This document shows, piece by piece, positions 1 to 7,458 of a stretch of DNA of 64,000 nt. A model generated the notes under the pieces. The model saw nothing but the letters and a program-made list of their open reading frames with translations. It searched no databases and was not told the origin of the DNA. Source of the stretch: Arenibacter algicola (lineage in GTDB: Bacteria > Bacteroidota > Bacteroidia > Flavobacteriales > Flavobacteriaceae); contig NZ_JAHKPO010000014.1 of assembly GCF_018860365.1 (NCBI RefSeq), forward strand, positions 558,001-622,000, written 5' to 3'. Position 1 is the first letter of the stretch. Each line of letters starts with the position of its first letter. The position numbers were made by a program, and so were the translations under genes.

Positions 1-176
1 GCTTCTACAAGATCGCATTCGTTCAAAATTTGTATGTGTTTTGAAATGGTAGGTCTCGCTGCATCAAAGTTTTCGGCAATTGCTCCTGCTGTCATTGCTT
101 GCGAAGTGAGCAATACTAATATCGCTCGTCTTGTTGGGTCTGAAATTGCTTGAAATATGTCTCTTCTTAATATCAT
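1..176 (-). CDS. ArsR-family transcriptional regulator, 3' end outside window
   Basis: Translating the reverse strand from the ATG at 176-174 gives 58 residues running off the left edge. They start [20 protein letters not shown] and contain a winged-helix recognition segment ([20 protein letters not shown]). This is the classic N-terminal half of ArsR-type HTH repressors. Members of this subgroup often sit next to SRPBCC (AHSA1-like) genes, and an SRPBCC pseudogene lies just upstream here, so the pairing fits. No metal-binding cysteine motif is visible in the part present, so the ligand is unknown. Confidence is high for the family and low for the role. Confidence 0.85.
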   Translation of the reverse strand, partial: MILRRDIFQAISDPTRRAILVLLTSQAMTAGAIAENFDAARPTISKHIQILNECDLVE

Positions 177-436
177 TATGAAGTTATTTGACTACAAATA
201 TATATGAAGCCATTTAACTACGCAAAATTTTTTTTGAATGTATTAGGGTTTATTTTTGACTACTTCAATTGCACCAAACCATTTTCAAATGATTTTGCGT
301 ACGAGAATCGCAAAAAGGTGTTTTAATCTTTCTTCTTTAAAGAAAGAATCTTGTTTTATAAAAACAAGAATGAACACATTGTATATAATGAGGCCACTTG
401 TTTAAGTCCTTATAGTTAAATTTGTTGATTACTTTA

Positions 437-850
437 TTATCTATATCGCAATTGTTCAGTTCCAATTTCCTTCATTATTTTATTCCAATAAACTTTCATT
501 TCAGCTCTCTGTTCTGCATCTAATAATTTTTCTTGATGGATGGCTATGGTTGTCTTTGTCTGATTTCCAATAACTCGAATTTGAACGGTTGACACGTTTT
601 CCCAATGGGCAAGTTTTCAATTCAATCGAATGTGCGAATTTGCTTTAAAAACACGGACAAGACCTGTTATGCCATTTTCAGTTTCGAACTCTTTTTTAAT
701 TTCAAGTTCATTTTTCAATTTACCCAACCATATATTTAGGCCAGAATTGGAAAACAAGAAATCCCATGCCTTTTCACTCGAAACAGGAAAAGTTTTCCTA
801 ATTCCAAATTGAAATCCTACGTCTCTGGTTTTTCCTACTTGATTCTCCAC
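437..850 (-). pseudogene. SRPBCC/AHSA1-like protein, copy A, inactivated by one nonsense codon
   Basis: The frame from ATG 850 reads MENQVGKTRDVGFQFGIRKT and stays open until a TGA at 619-617. That TGA stands exactly where copy B (8757-9164) has TGG (Trp in HIRLNWKPVHW). After the TGA the same frame continues as homologous sequence (HWENVSTVQIRVIGNQ) to a TAA at 439-437, giving 137 codons with one internal stop. The SRPBCC fold binds hydrophobic ligands. The gene starts 3 bases after the upstream RidA-like gene ends, so the two were co-transcribed. A readthrough or sequencing error could also explain the single stop, but the simplest reading is a recent nonsense mutation. Confidence 0.85.
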
Positions 851-853
851 TTC

Positions 854-1267
854 TTATTTTTCAGGTTTAAATGCTATCGCGTCAATTTCAATTAAAAATT
901 CTGGATTTATTAGTCCTGTAACGTACAAAACTGTAATAATCGGTGGGTTTGGGTTGTTTTGTCCTAAAAATTTCTGTGAAACTTGAAATGCACCATAAGC
1001 ATTCTGCCCTTGGACAATATGAATGCCTAATTTCACTAAACTTTCAAAATTTACTCCACAAGATTTAAGAGCAATTTCAAGGTTTTTCATTACTTGCTCA
1101 GTTTGCTTTAAAATATCATTTTTCCCTACAATTTCTCCGTTTCCATTTACTGCGTTTTGTCCACCTATATAAATTGTCTTTCCGTTTCCTTCAGTCGTTA
1201 TGATTTGAGAAAAAGCAGAATTTTTTATTAATCCATCTGGGTTTATATGCTCCATTTTATTCTCCAT
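854..1267 (-). CDS. RidA/YjgF family protein, copy A
   Basis: 137 residues in the RidA (YjgF/YER057c/UK114) size range. Visible family features are the N-terminal INPDGLIKNSAFSQ segment, IYIGGQNAVNG, and the C-terminal strand NPEFLIEIDAIAF. Family members hydrolyse reactive enamine/imine intermediates, but the catalytic Arg of true RidA (in the R-x-x-V/A-A region) is not evident near the end, where IEIDAIAF is seen instead, so this may be a non-RidA subfamily. It is about 90 percent or more identical by eye to copy B at 9169-9579. It lies directly upstream of the SRPBCC pseudogene on the same strand. Confidence 0.85.
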   Translation of the reverse strand: MENKMEHINPDGLIKNSAFSQIITTEGNGKTIYIGGQNAVNGNGEIVGKNDILKQTEQVMKNLEIALKSCGVNFESLVKLGIHIVQGQNAYGAFQVSQKFLGQNNPNPPIITVLYVTGLINPEFLIEIDAIAFKPEK

Positions 1268-1276
1268 TGTTCGTTG

Positions 1277-1546
1277 TCTTCAGCTTGCAGGTAACAATTG
1301 GACATAATCATTGATTCTATCCTACTTATAAGAACTAAAATAATAATTGTAAATGGGATTCTTACAAAATCCATTTGATTGATATGCTCTTTTATATTTT
1401 CCATTGACTAATGATTTGTTTTCAACCTCAATTACTATATGCTCTATAACAATTTTGAGAGCCTCAACTCTATTCTTACAGTAAAGTCATTTGTGAAGGC
1501 CTATGCTCAAGTTTTAGTATGGTGTTTTGCCAGTTATCATAGTTGT
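1277..1546. other. Intergenic, AT-rich, no gene recognised
   Basis: 270 bases between the end of duplicated segment A and the pentapeptide-like gene. All frames are short and no hairpin with a T-run stands out. The break in similarity to copy B at 1276/1277 marks a recombination junction. Confidence 0.5.
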
Positions 1547-1921
1547 TTATTGTGATAATAATGTAACCTCTTTCAAATCTGCCTTTGCGTTTTTCAAAAA
1601 CTCGTATGTCATTTTATCTGCTTTACAGTTGATAAAATTAACTCCTTTCAATTTTCTACCTTTATAAAAAGTGTTGGTTAATACTGCATTTTGAAATGTT
1701 ACTTTCTTGAATCTGCAATTATCAAAAGAACAGTTGTCGATATTTACTTCAAAAACAATGTTTTCAAAATAGATTTTAATAAAAGAGGTTTGATTCCAAA
1801 CAGTTTTTATCACTTCTATATTTATAAAAGTTCCTGAAATAAACTTTACCTTAAATAAATTGGCATTTGAAAAATTACAGTTTTTGATGTGATTTTGTGA
1901 AAATTCAGATCCTTGTAACAC
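1547..1921 (-). CDS. Pentapeptide-repeat-like protein, probably 5'-truncated
   Basis: The 124 residues contain spaced F/L-x-x-x-x units such as CNFSNANLFKVKF, NCSFDNCRFKKVTF and GVNFINCKADKM, the pattern of a right-handed quadrilateral beta-helix (pentapeptide repeat family). The only start in range is GTG at 1921. The frame stays open further upstream, where it reads FQNCVLQGSEF, which is again repeat-like, up to a TAA at 1954-1952. There is no ATG, so the natural N-terminus was probably lost and the gene may be a fragment. No function is inferred; some family members protect DNA gyrase, but nothing here shows that. Confidence 0.55.
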   Translation of the reverse strand: MLQGSEFSQNHIKNCNFSNANLFKVKFISGTFINIEVIKTVWNQTSFIKIYFENIVFEVNIDNCSFDNCRFKKVTFQNAVLTNTFYKGRKLKGVNFINCKADKMTYEFLKNAKADLKEVTLLSQ

Positions 1922-2058
1922 ACAATTTTGAAACTCATTATTTATCAGTTGTTACAAACTCTTTGTAAAACATTTACACAGTGAAAGAGAAATTTCGAAT
2001 GTATTAATTTTTTGTATAAAGGTTTTTAATTAATTAACATTTAACTATTTCACACATT

Positions 2059-2853
2059 TCAATCCTTACTTTTCAATATATAATTTGATGGTGTTTTACC
2101 TAAATGTTTTTTAAACATATATATAAATGAGCTCGAGCTTTCATATCCTAAATCAAAGGCTATTTCTTTTACAGATTGTTGCTCACCTAATCTTTTTATT
2201 GCTTCTAAAAGTTTTAAACGAATTCTCCAATCACTAAAATTCATACCTAATTCTTTGATGAATAAACGAGATAAATTTCGACTACTCATACTTGAAATTT
2301 CAGCATAGTATTCTATCGTTTGCTTACTAGCAACATCGTTAAGTAAAAGCTGTACAACATTCTTTAACCTTACATGATTAGTTGTTGGTAAAAAAGTAAT
2401 ACTAGGTTGTATTAAAGTAACTTCATCTAAAAAGACCATCATAATTCTTTTTTCTGAAATTGAGACAGTATCAACTGTATTAAAAGAAATAATTTTAAAT
2501 AGTAATTGTTTTAAAAAAGAGGAAATGCCAAATGAAAAAGTAGTTTTTGGCAATCCATCTGTAAAAGAAGGATCTATGAAGACACTATATAATTTGACAT
2601 TTTTTTGAAAAGAAACTTGATGTTCTACTCCTCCTGGAATCCAAAGTCCTTGTAATGGATTCACTACCCAAATTTGGTTATTAACTACTACGTTCATTAC
2701 ACCAGTAGTAGCATAAAGAAGTTGTGCTCTTGGATGTGAATGTGATATACAAATAGAATTGGTTACCATTTCCGAATATCCTATTACAGGAAAATCTGAA
2801 TTAATTTGAAAACCAAAATCAACTAATCGATATGTCTGATACTCGCTATTCAT
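2059..2853 (-). CDS. AraC-family transcriptional regulator with N-terminal cupin
   Basis: 264 residues from the chosen ATG at 2853 (MNSEYQTYRLVDFGF). The N-terminal half has a cupin-like sensor (HSHPRAQLLYATTG, then GLWIPGGVEHQV). The C-terminal 100 residues carry two HTH units, including VKEIAFDLGYESSSSFIYMF. The longer start at 2883 adds ten unusual residues. A TATATTTG box (2863-2856), matching the Bacteroidota -7 consensus TAnnTTTG, lies 2 bases upstream of ATG 2853, so the mRNA may be almost leaderless. It is divergent from the MFS exporter at 2939 and is its likely regulator. The first codons are duplicated at 4663-4695. Confidence 0.9.
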   Translation of the reverse strand: MNSEYQTYRLVDFGFQINSDFPVIGYSEMVTNSICISHSHPRAQLLYATTGVMNVVVNNQIWVVNPLQGLWIPGGVEHQVSFQKNVKLYSVFIDPSFTDGLPKTTFSFGISSFLKQLLFKIISFNTVDTVSISEKRIMMVFLDEVTLIQPSITFLPTTNHVRLKNVVQLLLNDVASKQTIEYYAEISSMSSRNLSRLFIKELGMNFSDWRIRLKLLEAIKRLGEQQSVKEIAFDLGYESSSSFIYMFKKHLGKTPSNYILKSKD

Positions 2854-2865
2854 TGTCCAAATATA
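2833..2865. repeat. 33-bp direct repeat, left copy
   Basis: Begins TGTCTGATACTCGCTATTCA and is identical over 33 bases to 4663-4695. It covers the start codon and first codons of the AraC gene plus its -7-like box. The pair brackets the MFS gene. Confidence 0.9.
2856..2863 (-). promoter_or_regulatory. Candidate Bacteroidota -7 box TATATTTG for the AraC gene
   Basis: The reverse strand reads TATATTTG, matching TAnnTTTG, directly before ACAATG at the preferred start codon. No good TTG -33 element is seen at the usual spacing, so the call is tentative. The same box is present in the repeat copy at 4663-4695. Confidence 0.35.
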
Positions 2866-2938
2866 CCAATTCAGGCAATACATTTATTAGGATATTTGTG
2901 AAAAATAATTCAGCTATTTAAACATACAAAAACCACTT

Positions 2939-4147
2939 ATGAAAAGCATTAATACAAATACAGAAATAGCTCAAAAAACAATTTATTCCATACTTTTTAC
3001 AATTAGTTTTTCTCATTTTATAAATGACTTACTACAAGCTGTAATTCCTTCTGTTTATCCATTATTCAAAGAAAAATTTGATCTTAATTTTACTCAAATC
3101 GGAATGATTACTTTAATTTATCAAGTCACCGCATCTATTTTACAACCGTTTGTGGGCATGTATACTGATAAAAAATCCAAACCCTATTCCTTGATATTTG
3201 GAATGAGTTTTACCTTGTTAGGATTGTTTATTGCTTCTATTGCGTCTAGTTTTTATTATTTACTTTTTTCAGTCGCTTTAATTGGTATTGGTTCTTCTGT
3301 TTTTCATCCAGAGTCATCTAGAGTAGCGTATTTAGCTTCAGGTGGAAAAAAGGGATTAGCACAGTCAATTTTTCAGTTAGGAGGAAATGCAGGGAGTGCA
3401 GTTGGGCCATTACTAGCGGCGTTAATTGTAATTCCTTTTGGACAATCATACATTATTTGGTTCTGTCTTATTGCTTTAACAGGTATTTTTGTTTTATATA
3501 AAGTAACTGTTTGGTACAGTGGTCAGCTGGAATTAAAACAGCAAAATAAAATTGCTACTATAAAAACAGCAAGACATCATCTATCACAAAGAAAAATAAC
3601 ATTCTCATTGATGGTATTACTAGCTTTAATATTCTCTAAATATTTTTACTTAACCAGTATCACAAGTTATTATACATTTTTCTTAATAGAAAAATTCAAT
3701 GTATCCATACAGGGATCACAAATTTATTTATTTACTTTTCTAGGTGCGGTAGCTGCCGGAACTTTAATAGGTGGCCCATTAGGGGATAAGTTTGGAAGAA
3801 AATATGTGATTTGGATTTCTATCTTAGGTGCGGCTCCTTTTACACTTTTGCTACCTTATGTGTCTTTATTTTGGGTTGGAATTTTATCCATTGTAATAGG
3901 ATTGATTATCTCCTCTGCTTTTTCAGCAATATTAGTTTATGCAACAGAATTACTTCCAGGAAAAGTAGGCTTAGTCGCAGGACTGTTTTTTGGATTTGCT
4001 TTTGGAATGGGTGGTTTGGGTTCAGCTATTTTAGGAAAACTTGCCGATGAAACTAGTATTGTATATATATTTAAAGTTTGTGCCTTTTTACCTTTAATTG
4101 GAGTTATAACAGGATTTTTACCCAATTTAGAAAGCAAAAAAGCATAG
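2939..4147 (+). CDS. MFS transporter, fosmidomycin-resistance (Fsr)-like
   Basis: 402 residues with about 12 hydrophobic segments. The N-terminal FSHFINDLLQAVIPSVYPLF and the following PFVGMYTDKKSKPYSL loop are characteristic of the Fsr branch of the major facilitator superfamily. GGPLGDKFGRKYVIW is the second conserved cytoplasmic loop (G-x-x-x-D-R/K-x-G-R-K). By family it is a proton-driven exporter in the inner membrane; the substrate is unproven. It is divergent from the AraC regulator with only 85 bases between the preferred start codons, so shared control is likely. It is full length for the family. Confidence 0.9.
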   Translation: MKSINTNTEIAQKTIYSILFTISFSHFINDLLQAVIPSVYPLFKEKFDLNFTQIGMITLIYQVTASILQPFVGMYTDKKSKPYSLIFGMSFTLLGLFIASIASSFYYLLFSVALIGIGSSVFHPESSRVAYLASGGKKGLAQSIFQLGGNAGSAVGPLLAALIVIPFGQSYIIWFCLIALTGIFVLYKVTVWYSGQLELKQQNKIATIKTARHHLSQRKITFSLMVLLALIFSKYFYLTSITSYYTFFLIEKFNVSIQGSQIYLFTFLGAVAAGTLIGGPLGDKFGRKYVIWISILGAAPFTLLLPYVSLFWVGILSIVIGLIISSAFSAILVYATELLPGKVGLVAGLFFGFAFGMGGLGSAILGKLADETSIVYIFKVCAFLPLIGVITGFLPNLESKKA

Positions 4148-4604
4148 TTTTATTAACGCGAATTTTAATTTATTGCTTTCTCATTATAATTAGATAATTG
4201 TTTTAAAGTGATTTTAAATTGAAATATAGCACAAAAATGATATAGAAGAAAGATGAAACATATAGCTATTTATTGTTCTAATACAATTAATAAAAATACA
4301 ACCAATACTAGAGATTAGAAAAAATTTTCTTTCCCCATTTATTTGTAATCTTACTGATTTACAATGAGGAGTTTATTCATCAATTACAATTGATTAGTTT
4401 ATTAAAGAAGCATATAAACAGGATAAGATTTTTATTACCTCCTACCTTGCAATTATAAACATCAATATTGAAAAAAAACTTATAATATTGGTATTCAATT
4501 AACTAATAAGAAACTAAGGAGAGACTAATTAGAACGGTTAGTGGTTATGTAAGCCTTCCCAATTTAGAACTGCTAGTAAATCCAAATATACAATTTTTCC
4601 GTTT

Positions 4605-4657
4605 TAAAATAGATTGGCTTTGTTTTCATAATACTGTTTTAAAGCCAATCTATTTTA
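4605..4657. repeat. Perfect 17-bp inverted repeat with 19-nt loop
   Basis: Left arm TAAAATAGATTGGCTTT (4605-4621) pairs with right arm AAAGCCAATCTATTTTA (4641-4657). It could be a bidirectional terminator, as T/A runs flank both arms, or the end of a small mobile element. No T-only tail distinguishes the two. Confidence 0.85.
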
Positions 4658-4662
4658 ATATT

Positions 4663-4695
4663 TGTCTGATACTCGCTATTCATTGTCCAAATATA
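4663..4695. repeat. 33-bp direct repeat, right copy
   Basis: Identical to 2833-2865. Here it is not attached to an AraC gene, so it is a detached copy of that gene's 5' end. It lies 58 bases upstream of the methyltransferase start. Confidence 0.9.
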
Positions 4696-4752
4696 GTAAT
4701 TGTGACTTAGTGATAAGTTTAGAACTTTGGAGAAAATTAAAATAATAAATTT

Positions 4753-5526
4753 ATGGACACTAAAAAACATAATGAAAACATTGTAGAACAATTTTCAAAA
4801 CAAGCTAGTGGATACACTTCGATAACGTCGCATAGTGATTCTTTAGATAAGTTAATTTCAATATCATCGGTTTCTAAGAATGATGAAGTTTTAGATATTG
4901 CCTGTGGTTCTGGCATAGTTTCGTGTGAATTTGCTAAACATACCAAACATGTAACTGGAATTGATATGACGCAAGGCATGCTGGATGAAGCAAAAAAGTT
5001 ACAGACAAAACTTAATCTTAAAAACCTTACTTGGCAAATCGGAGATGTAGAAAACTTACCTTATGATGATGACAGTTTTTCAATTGTAATTTCAAGGTTT
5101 GGTTTTCATCATTTTTTGAATCCTCTTAAAGTTTTGTCTGAAATGAAAAGAGTCTGCAAACCCGATGGAGTAGTTATAGTTGTTGATGTTTCTTTACCAG
5201 ACACTAAAATTAAAAAATACAATGAAATGGAGAGAAATAGAGATTGTTCTCATGTTGCTGCACTTTCATTAACTGAATTTTATCGTCTTTTTGAAAAAGT
5301 AGGTTTCAAAAATGTTAATACTGATTTTTATTCCATGAAAATTGGACTTAATGAGCAGCTTGAAGCATCTTTTCCGAGTAATCCAATAGCTTTAAAAGAT
5401 ATGATTGTTGCAGATGTTGGAGTAGATGATTTAGGAATAAATGTCACAGAAATTAATAGTGAGTATTTTCTACATTATCCGATTCATATTTTCTCAGGGA
5501 AAAAACAACAAAATATAATTTCTTGA
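4753..5526 (+). CDS. Class I SAM-dependent methyltransferase
   Basis: 257 residues. Motif I is DIACGSGI (residues 48-55), followed by an acidic GID loop, GDVENLPYDDDSFSIV (motif II/post-I region typical of UbiE/Methyltransf_11 proteins) and FGFHHFLNPLKVLSEMKRVCKPDG. It should transfer a methyl group from S-adenosylmethionine to a small molecule. The substrate is not deducible. It is first in a same-strand run with the acetyltransferase (32-bp gap) and the NAD(P)-binding protein (20-bp gap), probably one operon. A small-molecule modification role would fit the adjacent exporter, but this is inference. Confidence 0.88.
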   Translation: MDTKKHNENIVEQFSKQASGYTSITSHSDSLDKLISISSVSKNDEVLDIACGSGIVSCEFAKHTKHVTGIDMTQGMLDEAKKLQTKLNLKNLTWQIGDVENLPYDDDSFSIVISRFGFHHFLNPLKVLSEMKRVCKPDGVVIVVDVSLPDTKIKKYNEMERNRDCSHVAALSLTEFYRLFEKVGFKNVNTDFYSMKIGLNEQLEASFPSNPIALKDMIVADVGVDDLGINVTEINSEYFLHYPIHIFSGKKQQNIIS

Positions 5527-5558
5527 TTCAAGAACAATAGAAATTAAAATAAAACGGA

Positions 5559-6167
5559 ATGATTGATTTTAACAAAGATTACATTTTAGAAAATGATAAA
5601 ATTATTTTAAGGCCATTGACCGTAAATGATTATAAATATTTGTTACCTTTTTCTATAAACGAACCCGATATTTGGAAATTCAATACTTTTGGAGCTGACG
5701 GAAAAGATAACCTTAAGAATTATATTGATAATGCATTAACCTCTCGGGAAAAGCAAAGGGATTACGTATTTATTGTTATTGATAAACTACAAAATAAAGT
5801 AGTGGGAAGCACACGATTTTATTTAATTAATCAACAGACCAAGACAATGGAATTGGGTTATACTTGGTATGGTAAAGAATATCAAGGAACCTATGTAAAT
5901 AAAAATTCAAAATATCTACTTTTAGAACTTGCTTTTGAAAGATTAGGCTATGAACGTGTAGCTTTTAAGGCCAATATCAAGAATGAAAGAAGCATTCATG
6001 CTATGAAAAACATAGGTTGCATTGAAGAAGGTGTATTGCGAAACTTTAGCTTAGACGCTATTGGGAACCGTATTGATATGATTGTATTAAGCATTTTAAA
6101 GGAGGAATGGTTTAATTTTGTGAAGTTTCATCTTCAAAATAAAATTAACCATTCCCTATTTTCATAA
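5559..6167 (+). CDS. GNAT-family N-acetyltransferase (RimJ/RimL-like)
   Basis: 202 residues. The N-terminus IILRPLTVNDYKYLLPFS, the central MELGYTWYGKEYQGTYVNKNSKYLLLELAFERLGYERV and NERSIHAMKNIGCIEEGVLR match the Acetyltransf_3 type of GNAT fold used by RimJ/RimL and many resistance enzymes. Family reaction: acetyl-CoA-dependent acetylation of an amine. The middle gene of a three-gene operon with the methyltransferase and the NmrA-like protein. The acceptor is unknown. Confidence 0.85.
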   Translation: MIDFNKDYILENDKIILRPLTVNDYKYLLPFSINEPDIWKFNTFGADGKDNLKNYIDNALTSREKQRDYVFIVIDKLQNKVVGSTRFYLINQQTKTMELGYTWYGKEYQGTYVNKNSKYLLLELAFERLGYERVAFKANIKNERSIHAMKNIGCIEEGVLRNFSLDAIGNRIDMIVLSILKEEWFNFVKFHLQNKINHSLFS

Positions 6168-6187
6168 TTTTTTACAAACGAATAATA

Positions 6188-6958
6188 ATGAAAGAAATTT
6201 TAATTACGGGAGGCACAGGGAATTTAGGTTACAAAATTGCCAGTATTCTTTCACCACAAAAATATAAAACTACCATACTTGCTAGGAATAAAAATGTGAC
6301 ATTACCAAAAGGAGTTTCTTTATTAAAAGGAGATTTAACAGATAATGAAAGCATAGAAAGAAGTCTGAAAAAATTTCATATAATTATACATTGTGCCAGC
6401 AATCCTAGAGATTCTGAAAATGTAGACTATAAAGGAACTATTAATTTACTTAAAGCAATAAATTCTGCATCTGTATCTCATTTTATTTATATTTCTATAG
6501 TTGGTACAAATAAAAGTGATTACCCTTATTACCAAAATAAGCATAAGGTTGAAGGCATCATTAAAGAATCCAAAATACCTTATACTATATTTCGATTCAC
6601 ACAGTTTCATGATTTTGTCTTAGAAAGAATTATTACTGCTTTCATGGATTCCAACCAAACCACATTTCGAGCTTCTAAGGATATGACCTTTCAATCCATT
6701 GATACCAAAGATGCAGCTACTATTATTAGTGATTCAGTAGAAGTTCCTAGAAATAAAATAGTAGAAATTGGTGGGCCTAAAGCACTCGATATTAATGAAA
6801 TAATCAATATATATCAAAAATATACTGGAAAACACATCCAAATTGAAAATCCTATTGATGAACATGTTTTCTATAAATTATTTACAAGTCGTATTAATTT
6901 ATGCTCCAATAAAATGGGAACGGTTAATTGGGAATCTTTTGTACGGGATTCTATTTGA
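6188..6958 (+). CDS. NAD(P)-binding atypical SDR, NmrA-like
   Basis: 256 residues starting MKEILITGGTGNLGYKIASI, a glycine-rich dinucleotide motif (TGGTGNLG) of the atypical/extended short-chain dehydrogenase type. The segment VSHFIYISIVG and a YYQNKHKVE stretch stand where the active-site S and YxxxK lie in atypical SDRs; here Y and K are one residue off the usual spacing, so catalysis is uncertain. The last gene of the probable operon with the methyltransferase and acetyltransferase. Role unknown: redox sensor or reductase. Confidence 0.8.
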   Translation: MKEILITGGTGNLGYKIASILSPQKYKTTILARNKNVTLPKGVSLLKGDLTDNESIERSLKKFHIIIHCASNPRDSENVDYKGTINLLKAINSASVSHFIYISIVGTNKSDYPYYQNKHKVEGIIKESKIPYTIFRFTQFHDFVLERIITAFMDSNQTTFRASKDMTFQSIDTKDAATIISDSVEVPRNKIVEIGGPKALDINEIINIYQKYTGKHIQIENPIDEHVFYKLFTSRINLCSNKMGTVNWESFVRDSI

Positions 6959-6996
6959 ATTATAAAACATTAAATGTTTAACCAAAAATTAGAGCA

Positions 6997-7213
6997 CTAT
7001 CCCAATAGTTCAATTTCTATTTTCTTTATAATCTCGCTCCAATATGCTTTCACTTCGGTTCTCTTCACACCATTTAAAAGTTCCTCTTGAAGGATGGCTA
7101 TGGTTGTTTTTGACTGGTTTCCAATAACTCGAATTTGAACGGTTAACACGTTTTCCCAATGGGCAAGTTTCCAATTCAAGCGAATGTGTGAATTTGCTTT
7201 AAAAACAAGACCT
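6997..7213 (-). pseudogene. SRPBCC gene fragment, third copy (C-terminal half)
   Basis: The reverse strand reads FKANSHIRLNWKLAHWENVL and on to a stop at 6997, homologous to residues about 60 to the end of copies A and B. Similarity starts at GLV (about 7213) with a two-codon in-frame deletion (RV missing). Upstream of that the sequence belongs to an unrelated secreted-protein gene start. It has no start codon of its own that would give a folded domain, so it is a relic. Confidence 0.85.
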
Positions 7214-7268
7214 GTGAATAGAGGACAGCACAATATATGGTCATAAAAATGAGCAATGGATTCTTCAT
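7176..7268 (-). pseudogene. Truncated secreted-protein start fused to SRPBCC relic
   Basis: From ATG 7268 the reverse strand encodes MKNPLLIFMTIYCAVLYSQ, a convincing signal peptide. It then runs out of frame into the SRPBCC fragment and stops after 30 residues. The rest of the secreted protein is missing. It documents the recombination junction near 7213/7214. Confidence 0.6.
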
Positions 7269-7458
7269 TGTTTTATATGTTAATAGTTATAACTCTTGAA
7301 TTTGGTGCTCTTTCATTCTTTTGAGCAACATTTTTACTTTATCAGTTGATATTTTTGAATTTCCTTTGATCCAATCCAAAATATACGGTTGTCGGGGTCA
7401 GGTTGTCCAATGGTTTGAAGTATCTCTATTGTTGTAGAAAATACTTTCGTTTTGGTGT
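7234..7458. other. Intergenic stretch with gene debris
   Basis: Contains the signal-peptide relic start and, upstream of it on the same strand, a short open run (DPDNRIFWIGSKEIQKYQ) ended by stops. This looks like the tail of another degraded gene. No intact gene. Confidence 0.4.

Larger units (their letters stand above)
437..1276. repeat. Direct repeat copy A (RidA-SRPBCC segment, about 840 bp)
   Basis: Nucleotide similarity to 8757-9589 runs through both genes and a short leader (the string cattgttcgttgt at 1264-1276 recurs at 9577-9589), then ends abruptly. On the left the similarity fades in the last codons of the SRPBCC gene. Both copies have the same orientation and are about 8.3 kb apart. 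Confidence 0.85.
4148..4752. other. 605-bp gene-free interval with an inverted and a direct repeat
   Basis: Very AT-rich with no credible ORF. It holds a perfect 17-bp inverted repeat (4605-4657) and, 5 bases later, the right copy of the 33-bp repeat (4663-4695). This suggests a rearrangement scar between the MFS gene and the following operon rather than an ordinary spacer. Confidence 0.6.

Noticed and set aside
6188-6958. Integron-type gene cassettes in the methyltransferase-acetyltransferase-NmrA run
   Set aside because: Spacers of 32 and 20 bases hold no attC-like hairpins; an ordinary operon explains them.
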